From contig OZ038531.1 of NCBI GenBank assembly GCA_964036665.1, positions 620,001 to 684,000 of the forward strand: a stretch of 64,000 nucleotides of DNA, read 5' to 3'. Under the pieces are notes generated by a model that was not told where the DNA came from, searched no databases, and saw only the letters and a list, made by a program, of their open reading frames with translations. Source of the stretch: Gordius sp. MW1 (lineage: Eukaryota > Nematomorpha > Gordioida > Gordea > Gordiidae). Position 1 is the first letter of the stretch. The number at the start of each line of letters is the position of its first letter. The translations under genes and the position numbers were made by a program. Of this stretch, positions 12,050 to 23,790 are shown piece by piece.

Positions 12050-12320
12050 GATTTTACATGCATAGACCTATTTGCCCCCTCTAATATTAATTATGACCCC
12101 ATGGCCCTCGCTGAAGAACGCATCCAAAATACAAGGCCCTTTTGGACTCTAGTATTTTTATCCCAATAGTTTCCTCCTGTTCAGGATCCTATAAAAAAAT
12201 GGCGTTGGCTTTATTCAAAGGAATAGGCAGGCGATCCCCTCCCTCTAAATATTCCCCCGCATTTTTATTGAAACAATCAATAGCTATCTCAAAGAGGAAG
12301 ATGAAGACATTTTACTCATA
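12050..12320 (-). repeat. Interspersed repeat R2, inverted copy
   Basis: Reverse complement of the repeat at 3775-4030. Shared blocks include TACAAGGCCC and AGGCAGGCGATCCCC. Confidence 0.6.
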
Positions 12321-12339
12321 TAATGTTTTTTTTAAATAG

Positions 12340-12540
12340 CTTCTTCTTCTTTATCAGTTATTTGGTCCCACAGTCGTGGGGTTTGTTTTAATGAGTTTCT
12401 TCCATCTTGACCGGGTGAGTGTCATATCTTGACTAATCTCTTTTGTTTTCATTACTTTATCGACTTGCCCTTTCCACGTGACACGGGGTCGTTCTCCTCC
12501 TCTCTTACCCATTACCTCCATGTCCAGTACTTTTTGATTT
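12340..12540 (-). pseudogene. LINE ORF C-terminal fragment
   Basis: On the minus strand the text VLDMEVMGKRGGERPRVTW can be read, with a following ISQDM..TRSRWKKLI segment. This is the usual basic C-terminal tail of RTE/CR1-like LINE polyproteins (GKRGRGRPK.W). It stops in a short RRR-rich tail. Confidence 0.6.
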
Positions 12541-12544
12541 ATAA

Positions 12545-12720
12545 CTTTTCACATTAATTAAAATTAGTATCCGATTAAATGTATCTGCGTCCATCCTTGA
12601 AATATAATTTATAATGTGTACTTCTGATTTAATTAAGATCTTATTATTTGAATTAATCATAATTTGATATTATAATTAAAGCGTTTCATCTCAAAGCGAA
12701 GGCTATAATTTTTCCCTTGT
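12545..12720 (+). repeat. Interspersed repeat R1, short fragment
   Basis: Matches about 1800-1890 of the first R1 copy and the end of the second, sharing AAATGTATCTGCGTCCATCC. Confidence 0.65.
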
Positions 12721-12944
12721 GGGGGATAACGTTATTTTAATTAAATACAAACAGGGCAAACTAAGACTTGTAAAATTATGGTAGCCAAATAACATAACCA
12801 TGGGCGTAGAACTTACTTTGATTAATATAGACCCTTATTAGCAAAGTTTACGAAAATTTAAATTATTTTATTGAATTTTAATATGAGATCACTTGTTGTG
12901 TTTGTATAATCACTAATTCATTTCCTACCACCAAATTTAATTAT

Positions 12945-15900
12945 TTATGGGCATTAGAAATTTTATTTACAAATCATGTAAGCTGTTTTTTAGACAAATA
13001 TTGTTCAATTTTAAAGTTAAATTTTTATGTAAAATCGCGAGTGATCGTATCATAAGCCTTCTCCAAGTCAAAAAATCTTATGAAGAATTACTCTCTTTTA
13101 TTCGTATAGTGCAAAGATCGGGATTGTGGATTTCTGGCCACATCCGAATTGCTTCGATATTTCCATCTCGATTTTCAGCCTTGTTACTAAGATCATTTCC
13201 ATAAGCTTCAAAAAGTGCAAAGTTAGCTTAATACCTCTGTAATTGCCACAAACCCGAGGGTTTCCTTAGCCCTTAAATAAGTTAAAAATCGTGCTTGCTC
13301 TGCATTGATTAGGAATTCGCTCTTCCTTGTTAATGTGGTTCGTCATTGTCATAACTTCTTCTTACGGCATCCAAACAATGCTTCCATAGGTATTCCATCT
13401 GGGTCATACGCTTTTCCATTTTGCATCTTGCTAATTTGTGTCTTAACTTCATCCCTCCTGAAAGAGTTCGACCAAATTTATGCTTAGCTCAATAACGGCA
13501 AAGGAATCTCTGTCATTTGCAAAATTTATAACTTTCTTCAATATCCTTTTCACATTTCCATCCCTTACTTCGGCTTGAATAAGTTTTGACTCTCCTCGTT
13601 TTTGACTATTTTAACCGACATCGCGACTTTTGTTCCATAAGCCTGACGGCCTACTTGTGATCCAGTTTGTTTGCCATCTGTAGACGGCATTCTTCGCTTT
13701 TGCAACAGCCTTCTTCGCGGCTCTCTTTGCCTCCCTCAGGGTTTCTTTCAGAAAAAATGCTCCGGGGGGTATTTTCAACTTCCGGGGGGGGGGGGGGGGT
13801 AAATTTTTTTTAATTGCTAAACCCTTTTATAATATTTACTGATTTTTATTAGTGATATAAGTGATATAAAAATAGATACATACACGCATAATCATTAAAT
13901 AAATACATGTAATATTTTAACGGGCAAGTGTTCTTTTAAGAAAGTATGTTGTAAAGAGAACAGACAGAGCATAAAGCCCCACCTAAGGCTTCATCAAAAA
14001 TTAGCCATTTGTATTTAGATGTCCATGAAATCATAAATTTATATGATGGTTTAAGTTTTAAATTTTGCCCATGTTTTTCACTTTCAGAGACTGAGCTATT
14101 AGTAGAGCTGCCAATACACTCATCTTTATCAATATATATTAATAAAATAAAAACAACTTGCATAATTTTAATTACCAGCATTTTTATCATAAGAAAAAAA
14201 AGAGACAGCGGATTTACAATTTTCATCTTGACCTTAAATATGAAAATATATATAATACTTCTATATTATAACCAAAATCTTTCTTGCCTCTTCCAGAGTT
14301 CATATGAATTTCACTGCTGGAAGCAGAATAATAGTTGCCTTTAACTTATATATTTTAAAATATCTAATGCTTAAAAATAAGTACCATAATTTCCCATAGT
14401 AACGGATAAAACAAGAGTTTTTTTTAATTCAATCCCATCTTTACCTATTACAAACAAACATTTTTATGTCTTATTTTATATAAACACAAATACCCATACA
14501 TAATTAAAATTATTCCAAATTAAATCATATTTACCATCTTTTTTATTAGGCTTTTCCTTTTTACTAAAGTAGTGTAAAAGAGTCTTTTATATTTACCAGA
14601 CATCTGCAACTCATAATAAGCATATTATATCAATAAAAAACAAACAATAGAATCTATTATTAATAATAATTCTTTTTAAGTTTATAAGTAAGATAGTGAT
14701 TTAATAATTCTAAAAGCATTTATTTATGTTTATTTACGTATTGATATTTTTTAATTAAAGATAATTGTAACTTTCAAGATTGTAAATTAGGGTTCACAGA
14801 TGTTAAAAAATGATGTCTATGAATGATTTCCACCTAATTTGTAAAAAAAATTTAATTTCGCCAATTTTATATTTTTTTTATTGACAAATTAAAATAATTT
14901 ATTGAATTTCAATTTTAGCCTATTAATATAATTTATGACTTCATGATGGAACTTGAGTTCATGCTTCCTTCAATCAAAACTCTCCGGGGGGGGGGGGGGG
15001 GTCCCCCCCCCCCCCCGGGCTCCCCCCTGAAAGAAACCCTGGCCTTCTTAAATTTTTATTAATGATTTATGCCACGGTTAATAGGAAATTTTATTTCTTT
15101 AAATAAAATTCCTAACCACTTGATCCAGCCATTATAGGTCCCTATTCTTGCCTCCTTTTGCCTGGCATAAAAACTGAATCGTCGTTTTCTTCATGCCTAC
15201 ATCCCTTTGCAACTTCCTTGCACCCAAGAGCAATGAGAACTTTTGATGGCATTTTTAGGTTTTCGTAGATTCGAAGTTCATAAACCTTTACTCTACGGAA
15301 ATTTTTTTTTAAAGATCCGTAACAAGTGGATGATAATGCCTGGCTTAGCGACTCTTCCCCCGGTATTAATTTGCAATCTTTGATCCCCCATAAGTTTTTT
15401 TGCTGTATTAGCAAATAGTTGATTCGACTAAAATGCTTTCCAATTCTATAAGTCATAATATAATCTACGCGTTATAAATAATACATATTGAACACCATGT
15501 CATTTGCTTGGTATACTTGGGAATATTTTGATCCTTCCTTTACTATAGGCCATGCCCACAGCCTCCATGATTTTGTTCATACCAGAGGGATCTTTTCCTA
15601 TTTGCGCGTTATCCGCTTCTATGATTAGCTTTCCTTCCTGCCCTATTCCTTGTATTTCCTTTTCCAATGACTGAAGAATCTGTCTTTTTCAAATTCCATA
15701 CGCCCACTTTAGGGACCATGCGCGCACATAACGGTCATGAGATTCCCGTGATCTGCATCATCACCCGCATCAACCCTTCGGACAACGATCGGCTTCCATT
15801 ACCTTATTGAACCATTCGCTTAGACGATACCCACCCCGTTTCTACAAATTGGTAACCAACTGTAGAATAGTTTATATCCTTCCCTTAATTCACGGGCTTT

Positions 15901-16120
15901 AGTTCCATATTATCTAGTCTCTTGTAGGCAGGCAATGCGTATCTTTCTTCTTTCTAGCATTTGTGCGATCTATGTTCTTTTCCGTCCACGTGCCCATATT
16001 CCAGCAAGTTACTCGCATTCTAATTAAAGATATAACCTTAAACCGCCTTTGTTGTGAATCGGGCGGTAACCCTAGTGTATTTTTTACATTGCTAAGCGTG
16101 ATGTGCAGTGCCGTCGTTTG
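12945..16120 (-). mobile_element. RTE-like LINE, decayed, split by a hAT element
   Basis: On the minus strand, from high to low coordinate: a TCWNMGTWTEKN-like endonuclease start (about 16030); EN words such as NAQIGKDPSGMNKIM (about 15590); a linker; then, after the inserted hAT element, KRAAKKAVAKAKNAVY (about 13700), EESKLIQAEVRDGNVKRI (about 13590), the RT motif CGNYRGIKLTLHFLK (about 13230) and FFDLEKAYDTI (about 13065). The product nicked target DNA and reverse transcribed its own RNA. Many frameshifts and stops make it a pseudogene. The interruption at 13737-15041 falls in coding sequence, so the hAT insertion is younger. Confidence 0.75.
13737..15041 (-). mobile_element. Internally deleted hAT transposon nested in a LINE
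   Basis: The ends are perfect 15-bp inverted repeats, CAGGGTTTCTTTCAG and its complement. They are flanked by 8-bp imperfect target duplications, gcctccct (13729-13736) and gccttctt (15042-15049), as expected for hAT. Long G and C runs lie just inside both ends. A 96-codon minus-strand frame (13936-14226) contains SWTSKYKWLIFDEALGGALC, matching the TTF-type zinc finger that starts many hAT/ZMYM-like transposases (W..KYPWL.YDE..G.FC..C). The catalytic and dimerisation regions are missing, so it is non-autonomous. Confidence 0.8.
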
Positions 16121-17520
16121 TGGAGGACGCTTCAGTTTTCTTATGTAAAATTTGGTTTAAAACTATCATGATTTTTGAGTTTATTTTACTTTATGACCTA
16201 GCGTTAACCATCCACTTTTTGCCACAAACTTGAGACCGTCGTAGGTAGTGTAGTAGACGTATGAGCATATGATAAATAGATGATACACTAAAAATTGTGA
16301 AATCCATCTTATTATCTTATTAAAGAGTTGTAGTATTAATTCCGAGATAGTCAACCAAATCCTAAGCCCTATCTAATTGTTCATATTTTTCAATTTCAAA
16401 GCACTTTTTACATACCTACTGGTAGGGGTTCAGGGCCCGTCGGCTGGCTAAGCTTTCGTGGAGATTCCTGAACGTTGTCAGGATAAGAGGGAAAGGGGTG
16501 ATGACAATGTCAGTAGTGTACCGATACATTTAATCCAATTGAAATAATTGTGGAAGGTGAGATGCTAGCATTAGATAGCCTGTGGAGGACGCGTTAGCCT
16601 CTTTGTGCCAAACAATTAGCGCTAATTCTCTTAGACATAATTTGAATAACAAGCTTTATATCAATTTAGAATTATAAATTTGTGTCGCCTTCCTAGTTTA
16701 AGCTAATATTCTTTAATTACTTACACATATAATGAGTTGAAAACTTGTCCCCAAGAAAAGAAGAAAATATTATATGAATGATAGGGGAGCAATATATGCT
16801 TAAAACAAAACAATTTTCCTTTTGAGTAGACGGCGGTCTCAAATATCTGTCACTTGGATCCTCTAAAGCTGACATCGGGGAGCCAAAAAGCTTAAGAAGT
16901 AGGTAATAAATTCCTGCTAAAAATATTTAACAGCAAACACATCATTAAAAGATTTTTTAATACTGTTTATCTTATCGTTGCGATTCTACACAGCGTACCA
17001 TGACTTTTTTATAGATTTGAGACCGGAAAAAAAACTGTCCATTTAGTTAGACAAGTGATTGGACTCTTGTAATCTATTTAACTTATAAAGGGTAGAATAA
17101 ACACCACCCTCTAGAGGCATAGAAGATAAATTTAACACAATTACAACGTGTTTTATACAATGTTGCGTGCTTGGCTTAAGAATTTGACCGCCTAAAGAGC
17201 CATATAAATTAGCGTAATAGAAGCGGTTTACTACGCTATGATATTTATATACGCACAATGAAAAAAGACGAGCAATAAAAACTTGGCGTATTTTTAAAAG
17301 TTTTTTGCTCCAAGCAACAGCTTCAATCAAATATGTATGGTATATTATTAGGAATTGAGGGGGGGGGGTCAATGGTCATTTTACGAAATTATAATTTTTA
17401 TTGTCAGTATACCGGTTCCAATGCTTTAATTTATTTGTACAAACACTAAACGCCATACACTTTAAGTTGCCCAATGTTTCGATTGCATAGCTTCGTTATA
17501 TAACTATATGCATTCTGTTT
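16121..17520. other. Probable LINE 5' region, then unassigned sequence
   Basis: About 16121-16640 may be the 5' part of the LINE to the left, but no domain is readable. A 109-codon minus-strand frame at 17043-17372 ends against a G run and has no recognised motif, so I leave it uncalled. The rest is AT-rich. Confidence 0.4.
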
Positions 17521-17522
17521 TC

Positions 17523-18905
17523 CTATAGCTGTTTGTCACATGTAGTGGTCAGCTCCTTCAAGTAGGTTCTCCATGTATTCCTGCACCTACACCAGCTTCG
17601 CTTTAGCTTGTACCTTCTCAAGTTCATATCTATTTTATGATCGCATGTCAGTTTCAGCCTCCCTCTTTTTCGCTTACCTTCAACGAGTGACTTTCCTCCC
17701 GTGACTCCAAATGGCCATACCATCTCAATCTTCTTACCACCTACTTTCTCTGGATCGGAACTATATTTAGCTTTTCTCTTATGTATTTTCAAGATTCATC
17801 TTAACATTCGCATCTCCATTGTAGTCAAGCTTTGCTTTTCTTTTGCCTTAACTGCCCCGGTTTCCGCTCCATACAATACCGTGGGTACAATAACGGTGTT
17901 ATATAACAGCGGTATGTGTTTGTCACTTAGGACACCACTCAACTCCCTGAATTCTAGCCAGCCTGCGTTTATTCTTGCCTTAATTTCGTTTTCCACACCT
18001 CCATCACATTTTACCCTAGAACCAAGATATTTGAATTCTTTCCTACTGCTTAAACACCAATCATCGATTTGTAGGTGTGTTTCTTTGTATTTATTCCCCG
18101 ACTCCAAGCATACCCATTAAGTCTTATCTCGGTTGACCCTAAGGCCTTTGATTTCAATTCACTCCATCCATACTTTTACCTGAATTCCATATTTGAGCCT
18201 GCGCCCTGGACGATATCATCCGCAAAGAGCATTGCCCATAGTGATTCGCATTTCAGGTACTTCGTTATCGAATCTATATTGTTACGAAGAGTAATAAACT
18301 TAGTGCCGCTCCTTGATGCACACCGACATTTAGACTGAATCCCTTTGATATACCACTGGATGTCCGAACTTTGGTTTTTGCTTTCTATACATATCTTTTA
18401 CTAACATTATAAGCGTCGGGTACACCATTGAAACTCAGGCTATCCCATATCAACTGCCTTGGCACTATATCGAAAGCTTTCTCAAGATCGATGAAACACA
18501 TATGAAGATCCTTTTGTTTCTCCTTATATAATTCCATAAGCCTCCTAAGACCATGTATTGCATCTGAAGTCGACTTTCCAGGCATGAACCAAAATTGTCG
18601 TTCATCTATTGAGATTGTTTTTCGGAGTCTAGCTTCTACAACCTTTTCCCACACCTTCATTACGTGACTCGTTAACTTTATTCCTCGATAGTTGTTGCAT
18701 TCTTGTATATCTCCCTTTATTTTATAGATAGGTATAACATAGCTTTCCCTCCATTCAACAGGCATTATGCCACTTGCAACTATTTTGTTATACAGCTTTG
18801 CAAGTAGATGTACAAGGGTCCTAGCATTTTGAAACCTTCCATAGGTATATTATCAGGTCCCACCGCTCTACCCATGGTCATCTTTTTAACCCGCGAGAGT
18901 ATTAG
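17523..18905 (-). mobile_element. RTE-like LINE, 5'-truncated copy (RT and C-terminus)
   Basis: Minus-strand reading gives the RT domain: ECNNYRGIKLTSHVMKV (about 18690), MPGKSTSDAIHGLRRLMEL (about 18570), CFIDLEKAFDIVPRQ (about 18490), AMLFADDIV with the catalytic FADD (about 18215), then EFKYLGSRVKCDGG and VLYGAETGAVKAKEKQSL. The C-terminal GKRKRGRLKLTCD and CRNTWRTYLKELTTTCDKQL end at 17523. The same family is present on the plus strand at 22333-23790 and 25379-27385. Several frameshifts make it inactive. The endonuclease half is absent. Confidence 0.85.
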
Positions 18906-19185
18906 TGGGTGAGACCCCACGCAAATTATAAATTAAAATATAGAACGCAATTCAATTCTAAAGAATTTGGTCTTTTTAGTAGCTTAAAATTTATCAAGAA
19001 CTAGGTTAGGTGAAAATTTCATAGGTTTTAGCTTAATACTTTATCCCTGGCCGACAGCTGGCCACTTTTAATATATGAAACATGCGACGCTTTTGAATTA
19101 TAATTTTTTTATTTTGTTCTATACAGGCTCTTTTATTTTTCCTATATTAACACTTCGTTTTTATAATGTTCTCACGTTTAAATAA
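18906..19185. other. No gene seen
   Basis: Unassigned AT-rich spacer between the LINE and the composite repeat. Confidence 0.4.
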
Positions 19186-20930
19186 ACTATTAATTGCTAT
19201 GCAATTTATGGGCTCGTTTTTGGTTGTCCGTTGTCTGTCTGTCCGTCCGTTACCCTCCCTATCTATTTGCATTGGGTATATTAGGTTATCGCTTATTTAA
19301 ATTAATGGATGAGAAAGAGGTGCCCCACCCCTCATCTCTATCTCCCTCGCTGTGTTATTTTTTGAATTAATGCATAAGAGGTGCCCCACCCCTCATCTCT
19401 ATCTCTCTCGGTGTGTTATACATAAGATTTGTTAAATTTTTATTATATAATAAACATAAATAAAAGTTGTTTACTTTTAATTGCTATGCAATTTAACTAG
19501 TTTTTGTTATATAATAAACATAGATAAAAGTTGTTTACTTTTAATGCTATGCAATTAAACTAGTTATATAATAAACATAAATGAAAGTTGTTTACTTTTT
19601 AATTGCTATGCAATTTAACTAGTTTTGGGGTTAGAATCCCGGAGTTTTTTTTGACTCTTATGATTGTTCTTGTTACTATCATTGATAATAAGAATTTTTG
19701 GCCGTCCGCTGGCTGCTGACCAATGAAAAAAATGACAATTGGCCAAAATGTGAATCGAAATTATTTTTTTCGTTTTTTTTTGACTATTATGATTGTTCCT
19801 GTTTCTACCATTGCTATTATGACTTTTTGGCCGTCCGCTGGCTGCTGACCAATGTTATATAATAAACATAAATAAAAGTTGTTTACTTTTAATTGCTATG
19901 CAATTTAACTAGTTTTTGGGTTAGAATCCCGGAGTTTTTTTGACTCCTATGATTGTTCTTGTTACTATCATTGATAATAAGACTTTTTGGCCGTCCGTTG
20001 GCAGCTGACCAATGAAAAAGATGACCATTGGCCAAAATGTGAATCCGAGTTTATTTTTTCGTTCTTTTTTGACTATTATGATTGTTTCTGTTACTACCAT
20101 TGCTATTATGACTTTTTGGCCGTCCGCTGGCTCCTGACCGATGGAAAAAATGACCATTGGCCAAAATGTGAATCGAAATTATTTTTTTCGTTTTTTTTGA
20201 CTATTATGATTGTTCCTGTTCCTACCATTGCTATTATGACTTTTTGGCCGTCCGCTGGCTGCTGACCAATGGAATAAAATGACCATTGGCCAAAATGTGA
20301 TTCGAAAATTTTTTTTTCGTTTTTGACTATTAGGAATTTATATCCACTTTTACCGTGTCCTGGCTGCTGACCAATGGAAAAAAATGACCATTGGCCAAAA
20401 TGTGATTCGAAAATTTTTTTTAGTTTTTTTTTACTCTTATGAATTTATATCCACTTTTACCGTGTGCTGGCTGCTGACCAATGGAAAAAAATGACCATTG
20501 GCCAAAGTGAGCATCAAAATTTTTTTTCCGTTTTTTTGGCTATCATTGACTTATAGAGTATCTGTTGGTACTGACCAATAGAGAAAAAGTGACCATTGGC
20601 CAAATTTTTGATTTTTTTAATTAAAAATTGTTCAAATTCTACAAAAAATTTCTCCCAACAATTCTGCAAATTCTTAACATTGTGTTGTTTTATAATATAA
20701 TGTTTGTTAGACCCATAATAACTAAAGGCCATAAAAACTAATGTAATGCGCAACTAGATGCAAACACTAAATCTAACCCTAACCCTTGCCTATATTACAT
20801 TTTGCCTTTATTACATTTTGCCTATAATGGAAAATTTGTATAAATAATTAATTAATCATTAGGCATTTAATACCCCCCTATAGGCATTCTCGCCCCTTCC
20901 CACCTTTCTCGCCCATAAATTGCATAGCAA
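19186..20930. repeat. Composite repeat family C, copy A
   Basis: The copy starts with TTGCTATGCAATTTATGGGC and ends with the inverted form GCCCATAAATTGCATAGCAA (20910-20930). Inside, after several short tandem units of the end motif (19440-19630, 19850-19915), lies a tandem array (about 19650-20600) of units of 105 to 130 bp. Each unit contains GCTGGCTGCTGACCAATGG and ACCATTGGCCAAAATGTGA, so it carries an inner CCAATGG/CCATTGG inverted pair. The frames seen here are repeat artefacts. I know of no named family with these ends. Confidence 0.75.
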
Positions 20931-20959
20931 ATATGATACATTTATACGAAGTACAGATG

Positions 20960-21032
20960 AGTCGTCCCCCCTTCCCTTCCCCTCTTCCCTTCCCTTCTCC
21001 CCCTTCCCACGAGGGCCGAAGGCCCGAGTTTT
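20960..21032. repeat. Polypyrimidine tract plus GGGCCGAAGGCCC hairpin
   Basis: About 45 nt of almost pure C/T (CCCTTCCCTTCCCCTCTTCC type) runs into CACGAGGGCCGAAGGCCCGAG, whose GGGCC/GGCCC arms form a tight hairpin. The same pair of elements occurs at 22145-22240 and, inverted, at 30120-30235, always just outside the composite repeat end. Confidence 0.75.
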
Positions 21033-21061
21033 ATGTATATATGTATGTATATATATATATA

Positions 21062-22108
21062 TATATTAATTGCTATGCAATTTATGGGCTCGCTTTTGAT
21101 TTTGTTTACCGACTTTGTTTACCGATATCTTGTCTTGCTTTGTTTACCGATGTCTTGTCACGCTTTTGTTTACCGATGTCTTGTCACGCTGTTTACTTTT
21201 TATAATTAACTATGCAATTTATAGTTTAACTAGTTTTTGGGCTCGAATCCCGAGGTTTTTTTTTGACTCTTATGATTGTTCTTGTTACCACCATTGATAA
21301 TAAGACTTTTTGGCCGTCCGTTGGGTGCTGACCAATGAAAAAAATGACCATTGGCCAAAATGTGAATCCAAGTTTTTATTCGTTTTTTTTTGACTATTAT
21401 GATTGTTCCTGTTACCACCTTTGCTATTATGACTTTTTGGCCGTCCGCTGGCTGCTGACCGATGGAAATAATGACCATTGGCCAAAATGTGAATCGAAAT
21501 TATTTTTTTCGTTTTTTGGCTAACATTGACATTACCCTATGCCCTCCCCTAGCAGAGCCTATGCCTCTACTGATATGGGTCCCTGTGCCCCCCCCCCAAA
21601 AGCCTATGCCTCTCCTGATGTGGGATCGAATCCCGGAGAGGCCAAATTTTTTTTGTTTTTTTTGTTTAAATTAATATATTGTTCTTGTTAATACCATTGA
21701 TAATATGGCTTTTTGGCCGTCCGTTGGCTGCTGACCAATGGAAAAAAATGACCATTAGCCAAAATGTGAATCGAAAATTTTTTTTTTGTTTTTTTTTTGA
21801 CTTTCATGAATTTATATCCACTTTTACAGTGTCCTGGCTGCTGACCAATGGAAAAAAATGACCATTGGCCAAAATGTGAATCGAAAATTTTTTTTTCGTT
21901 TTTTTGGACTCTTATGAATTTATATCCACTTTTACCGTATCCTGGCTGCTGACCAATGAAAAAATGACCATTGGCCAAACTGTGAAACGAAGTTTTTTTT
22001 CGTTTTTTTGACTCTTTTTGTATAAATAATTAACTAATCATTTTGCATTTAATACCCCCCTATAGGCATTCTCGCCCCTTCCCACCTTTCTCGCCCATAA
22101 ATTGCATA
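21062..22108. repeat. Composite repeat family C, copy B
   Basis: Begins TTAATTGCTATGCAATTTAT (21064) and ends with the inverted end at 22094-22108. It carries three TTTACCGATGTCTTGTC-type short tandem units (about 21110-21190) and then the same CCAATGG/CCATTGG tandem array (about 21240-22010) as copy A. Confidence 0.75.
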
Positions 22109-22144
22109 GCAAATATGTTACTTTTATACAGAGTATAGAAGAGT

Positions 22145-22240
22145 TCGCCCTTCCCTTCCCCTCTTCCCTTCCCCCCTTCCCTTCCCCCCTTCCCTTCCCT
22201 TCCCCTATTCCTCTTCCCACGAGGGCCGAAGGCCCGAGTC
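22145..22240. repeat. Polypyrimidine tract plus GGGCCGAAGGCCC hairpin, second copy
   Basis: A near-pure C/T run about 65 nt long, followed by the GAGGGCCGAAGGCCCGAG hairpin. It has the same layout as 20960-21032. Confidence 0.75.
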
Positions 22241-22261
22241 TATATATCTATATATATATTT

Positions 22262-22332
22262 GCGGCGTAGTGGGTATAATTTAGACTTAGAATTAAAGCA
22301 AGAGGTTGCTGGTTCGATACCACCTCCGACAC
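22262..22332 (+). promoter_or_regulatory. tRNA-like pol III promoter (A and B boxes)
   Basis: A 71-nt tRNA-like segment with an A-box-like GGCGTAGTGGGT (about 22264-22275) and an exact B box GGTTCGATACC (22311-22321). The spacing is tRNA-like and the segment ends in CACCTCCGACA. The acceptor stem does not pair well, so it is not a working tRNA gene. It sits directly before the LINE copy starting near 22333, so it is either a SINE head or a captured promoter for that LINE. Confidence 0.6.
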
Positions 22333-23790
22333 TTATTTCAAAGATTAAAAATATTTCACATCGTCAACACGGCTGTCAGGCCTGGATAGCCGAGCGTCAC
22401 TCCTGATCCAAGTGCTTTGAAAGTTCTTAATAATGATAGTAATGAAAGCGCCAGGGCGTCCTCCGTAAACGACGCGCATGGTAGGCGCCCGTATCATGTG
22501 AAAAGTCAACGAGGGTCACTATATCTTCCGCAAACGGATGTAGTTAAAGAAACTAGTTTGCTAAGGACGAGATTGAGAGTGGGCTCGCTAAATGTTGGAA
22601 CAATGTCAGCAAAATGCCTAGAAGTAGCTGACTCCCTTAGCAAGCGACGGGTCGATATAGCGTGTAAACAAGAAACAAGATGGAAAGGCGCAAAAGCAAG
22701 GATGATAGGTGAAGGCTATAAACTCTACTTCAATGGCCTAGAAACGAATAAAAATGGCGTGGCAATACACTACCCTCACATCTGCAAGTACAAAGAAAAA
22801 GTGGGCGACTCATGATGTTGAAACTATGCATAGAATGTCAAATTATTAATGTAGTTTCCGGATATGCTCCGCAAACAGGATGCACAGGTGAAGAAAAGGA
22901 GGACTTTTGGGAAGAATAAGATGAAACCCTGCCAATGTTACCTAGTGCCAAGATAGTTATAATTGGAGCGGATATGAATGGTCACGTAGGCAAAACAAGA
23001 GAAGGATTTGAACGGTACCATGGTGGAAATGGTTACGGAGCGAGAAACGATGAAGGCGACGAAATATTGAAAATAGCCGTAGCATTTGATTTGGCCATCA
23101 GAAACACCTTTTTCAAAAAGAATGTAAATCACCTAATAACGTACAAAAGTGGAAATTTCGCAGATTGACTTCCTCCTAATATCAAGAAAGGAATTAAAGA
23201 GTGTACGAGATTGTAAGGTGATGGTGAGGCTATTGCAGCCCATCATAGACTTGTTGTGATGGACTATACCAAGGCGAAAACACAAAAGCCGAAAGAATTA
23301 AATGGGAAAATCAAATAGTTCCGGCTACAAAAATTGAAAGATATTTACAATGATCAAATAATTGAACGGCTGCAAATAGATGATCCGCAAAATGCTAATG
23401 ATATGTGGAATAACATAGCTAACACGGTACGATCAGTGGCGAGATGTGTTCTAGGAGAAGGTAAACCAGGTATACAAAAAGATAAGGAGATATGGTGGTG
23501 GAACGAAGACGTGCAACACCTGATCAAAAAGAAAGCTTTACAAATAATGGTCAGGAAACATAAATGAAGAAACACGATTGGCATATGTTAAAGCTAGAGG
23601 CAAAACGTTTTGTAGCCAAGGCTAAAATAGAGGTCTACGAGAATTTGAATGTCAAATTAACCAGTGAACAAGGGGAAAGACTGATCTACAAAATCGCAAA
23701 GACCAGGGCAAGGAACTCAAAGGATGTGTTAAAGGTGAAAACTTTAAAGAGCAAGGAAGGCATCATTCTAAATCTGGACCATTCGCTTTT
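22333..23790 (+). mobile_element. RTE-like LINE, endonuclease half, 3'-truncated
   Basis: The endonuclease domain reads LRVGSLNVGTMSAK (about 22570), CKQETRWKGAKARMIGEGYK (about 22655), IIGADMNGHVGKTREGFE (about 22960), then RNTFFKKNVNHLITYKSGNF, then after a frameshift QIDFLLISRKELKSVRDCKV (about 23160). These are the classic RTE apurinic-type endonuclease motifs. A linker follows (RSVARCVLGEGK, VYENLNVKLTSEQGERLIYK). The copy stops near 23790 before the RT domain. Its last 410 bp overlap the start of the next copy at 25379, so the two are separate insertions or a duplication. Confidence 0.85.

Noticed and set aside
17043..17372. 109-codon minus-strand open frame
   Set aside because: No start context, motif or neighbour supports it, and it ends against a G run. 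It is left as unassigned sequence.
19921..22000. Several 60- to 96-codon frames with repeated words such as FFSIGQQPADGQK or NDHWPKCES
   Set aside because: They are translations of the CCAATGG/CCATTGG tandem units in different frames.
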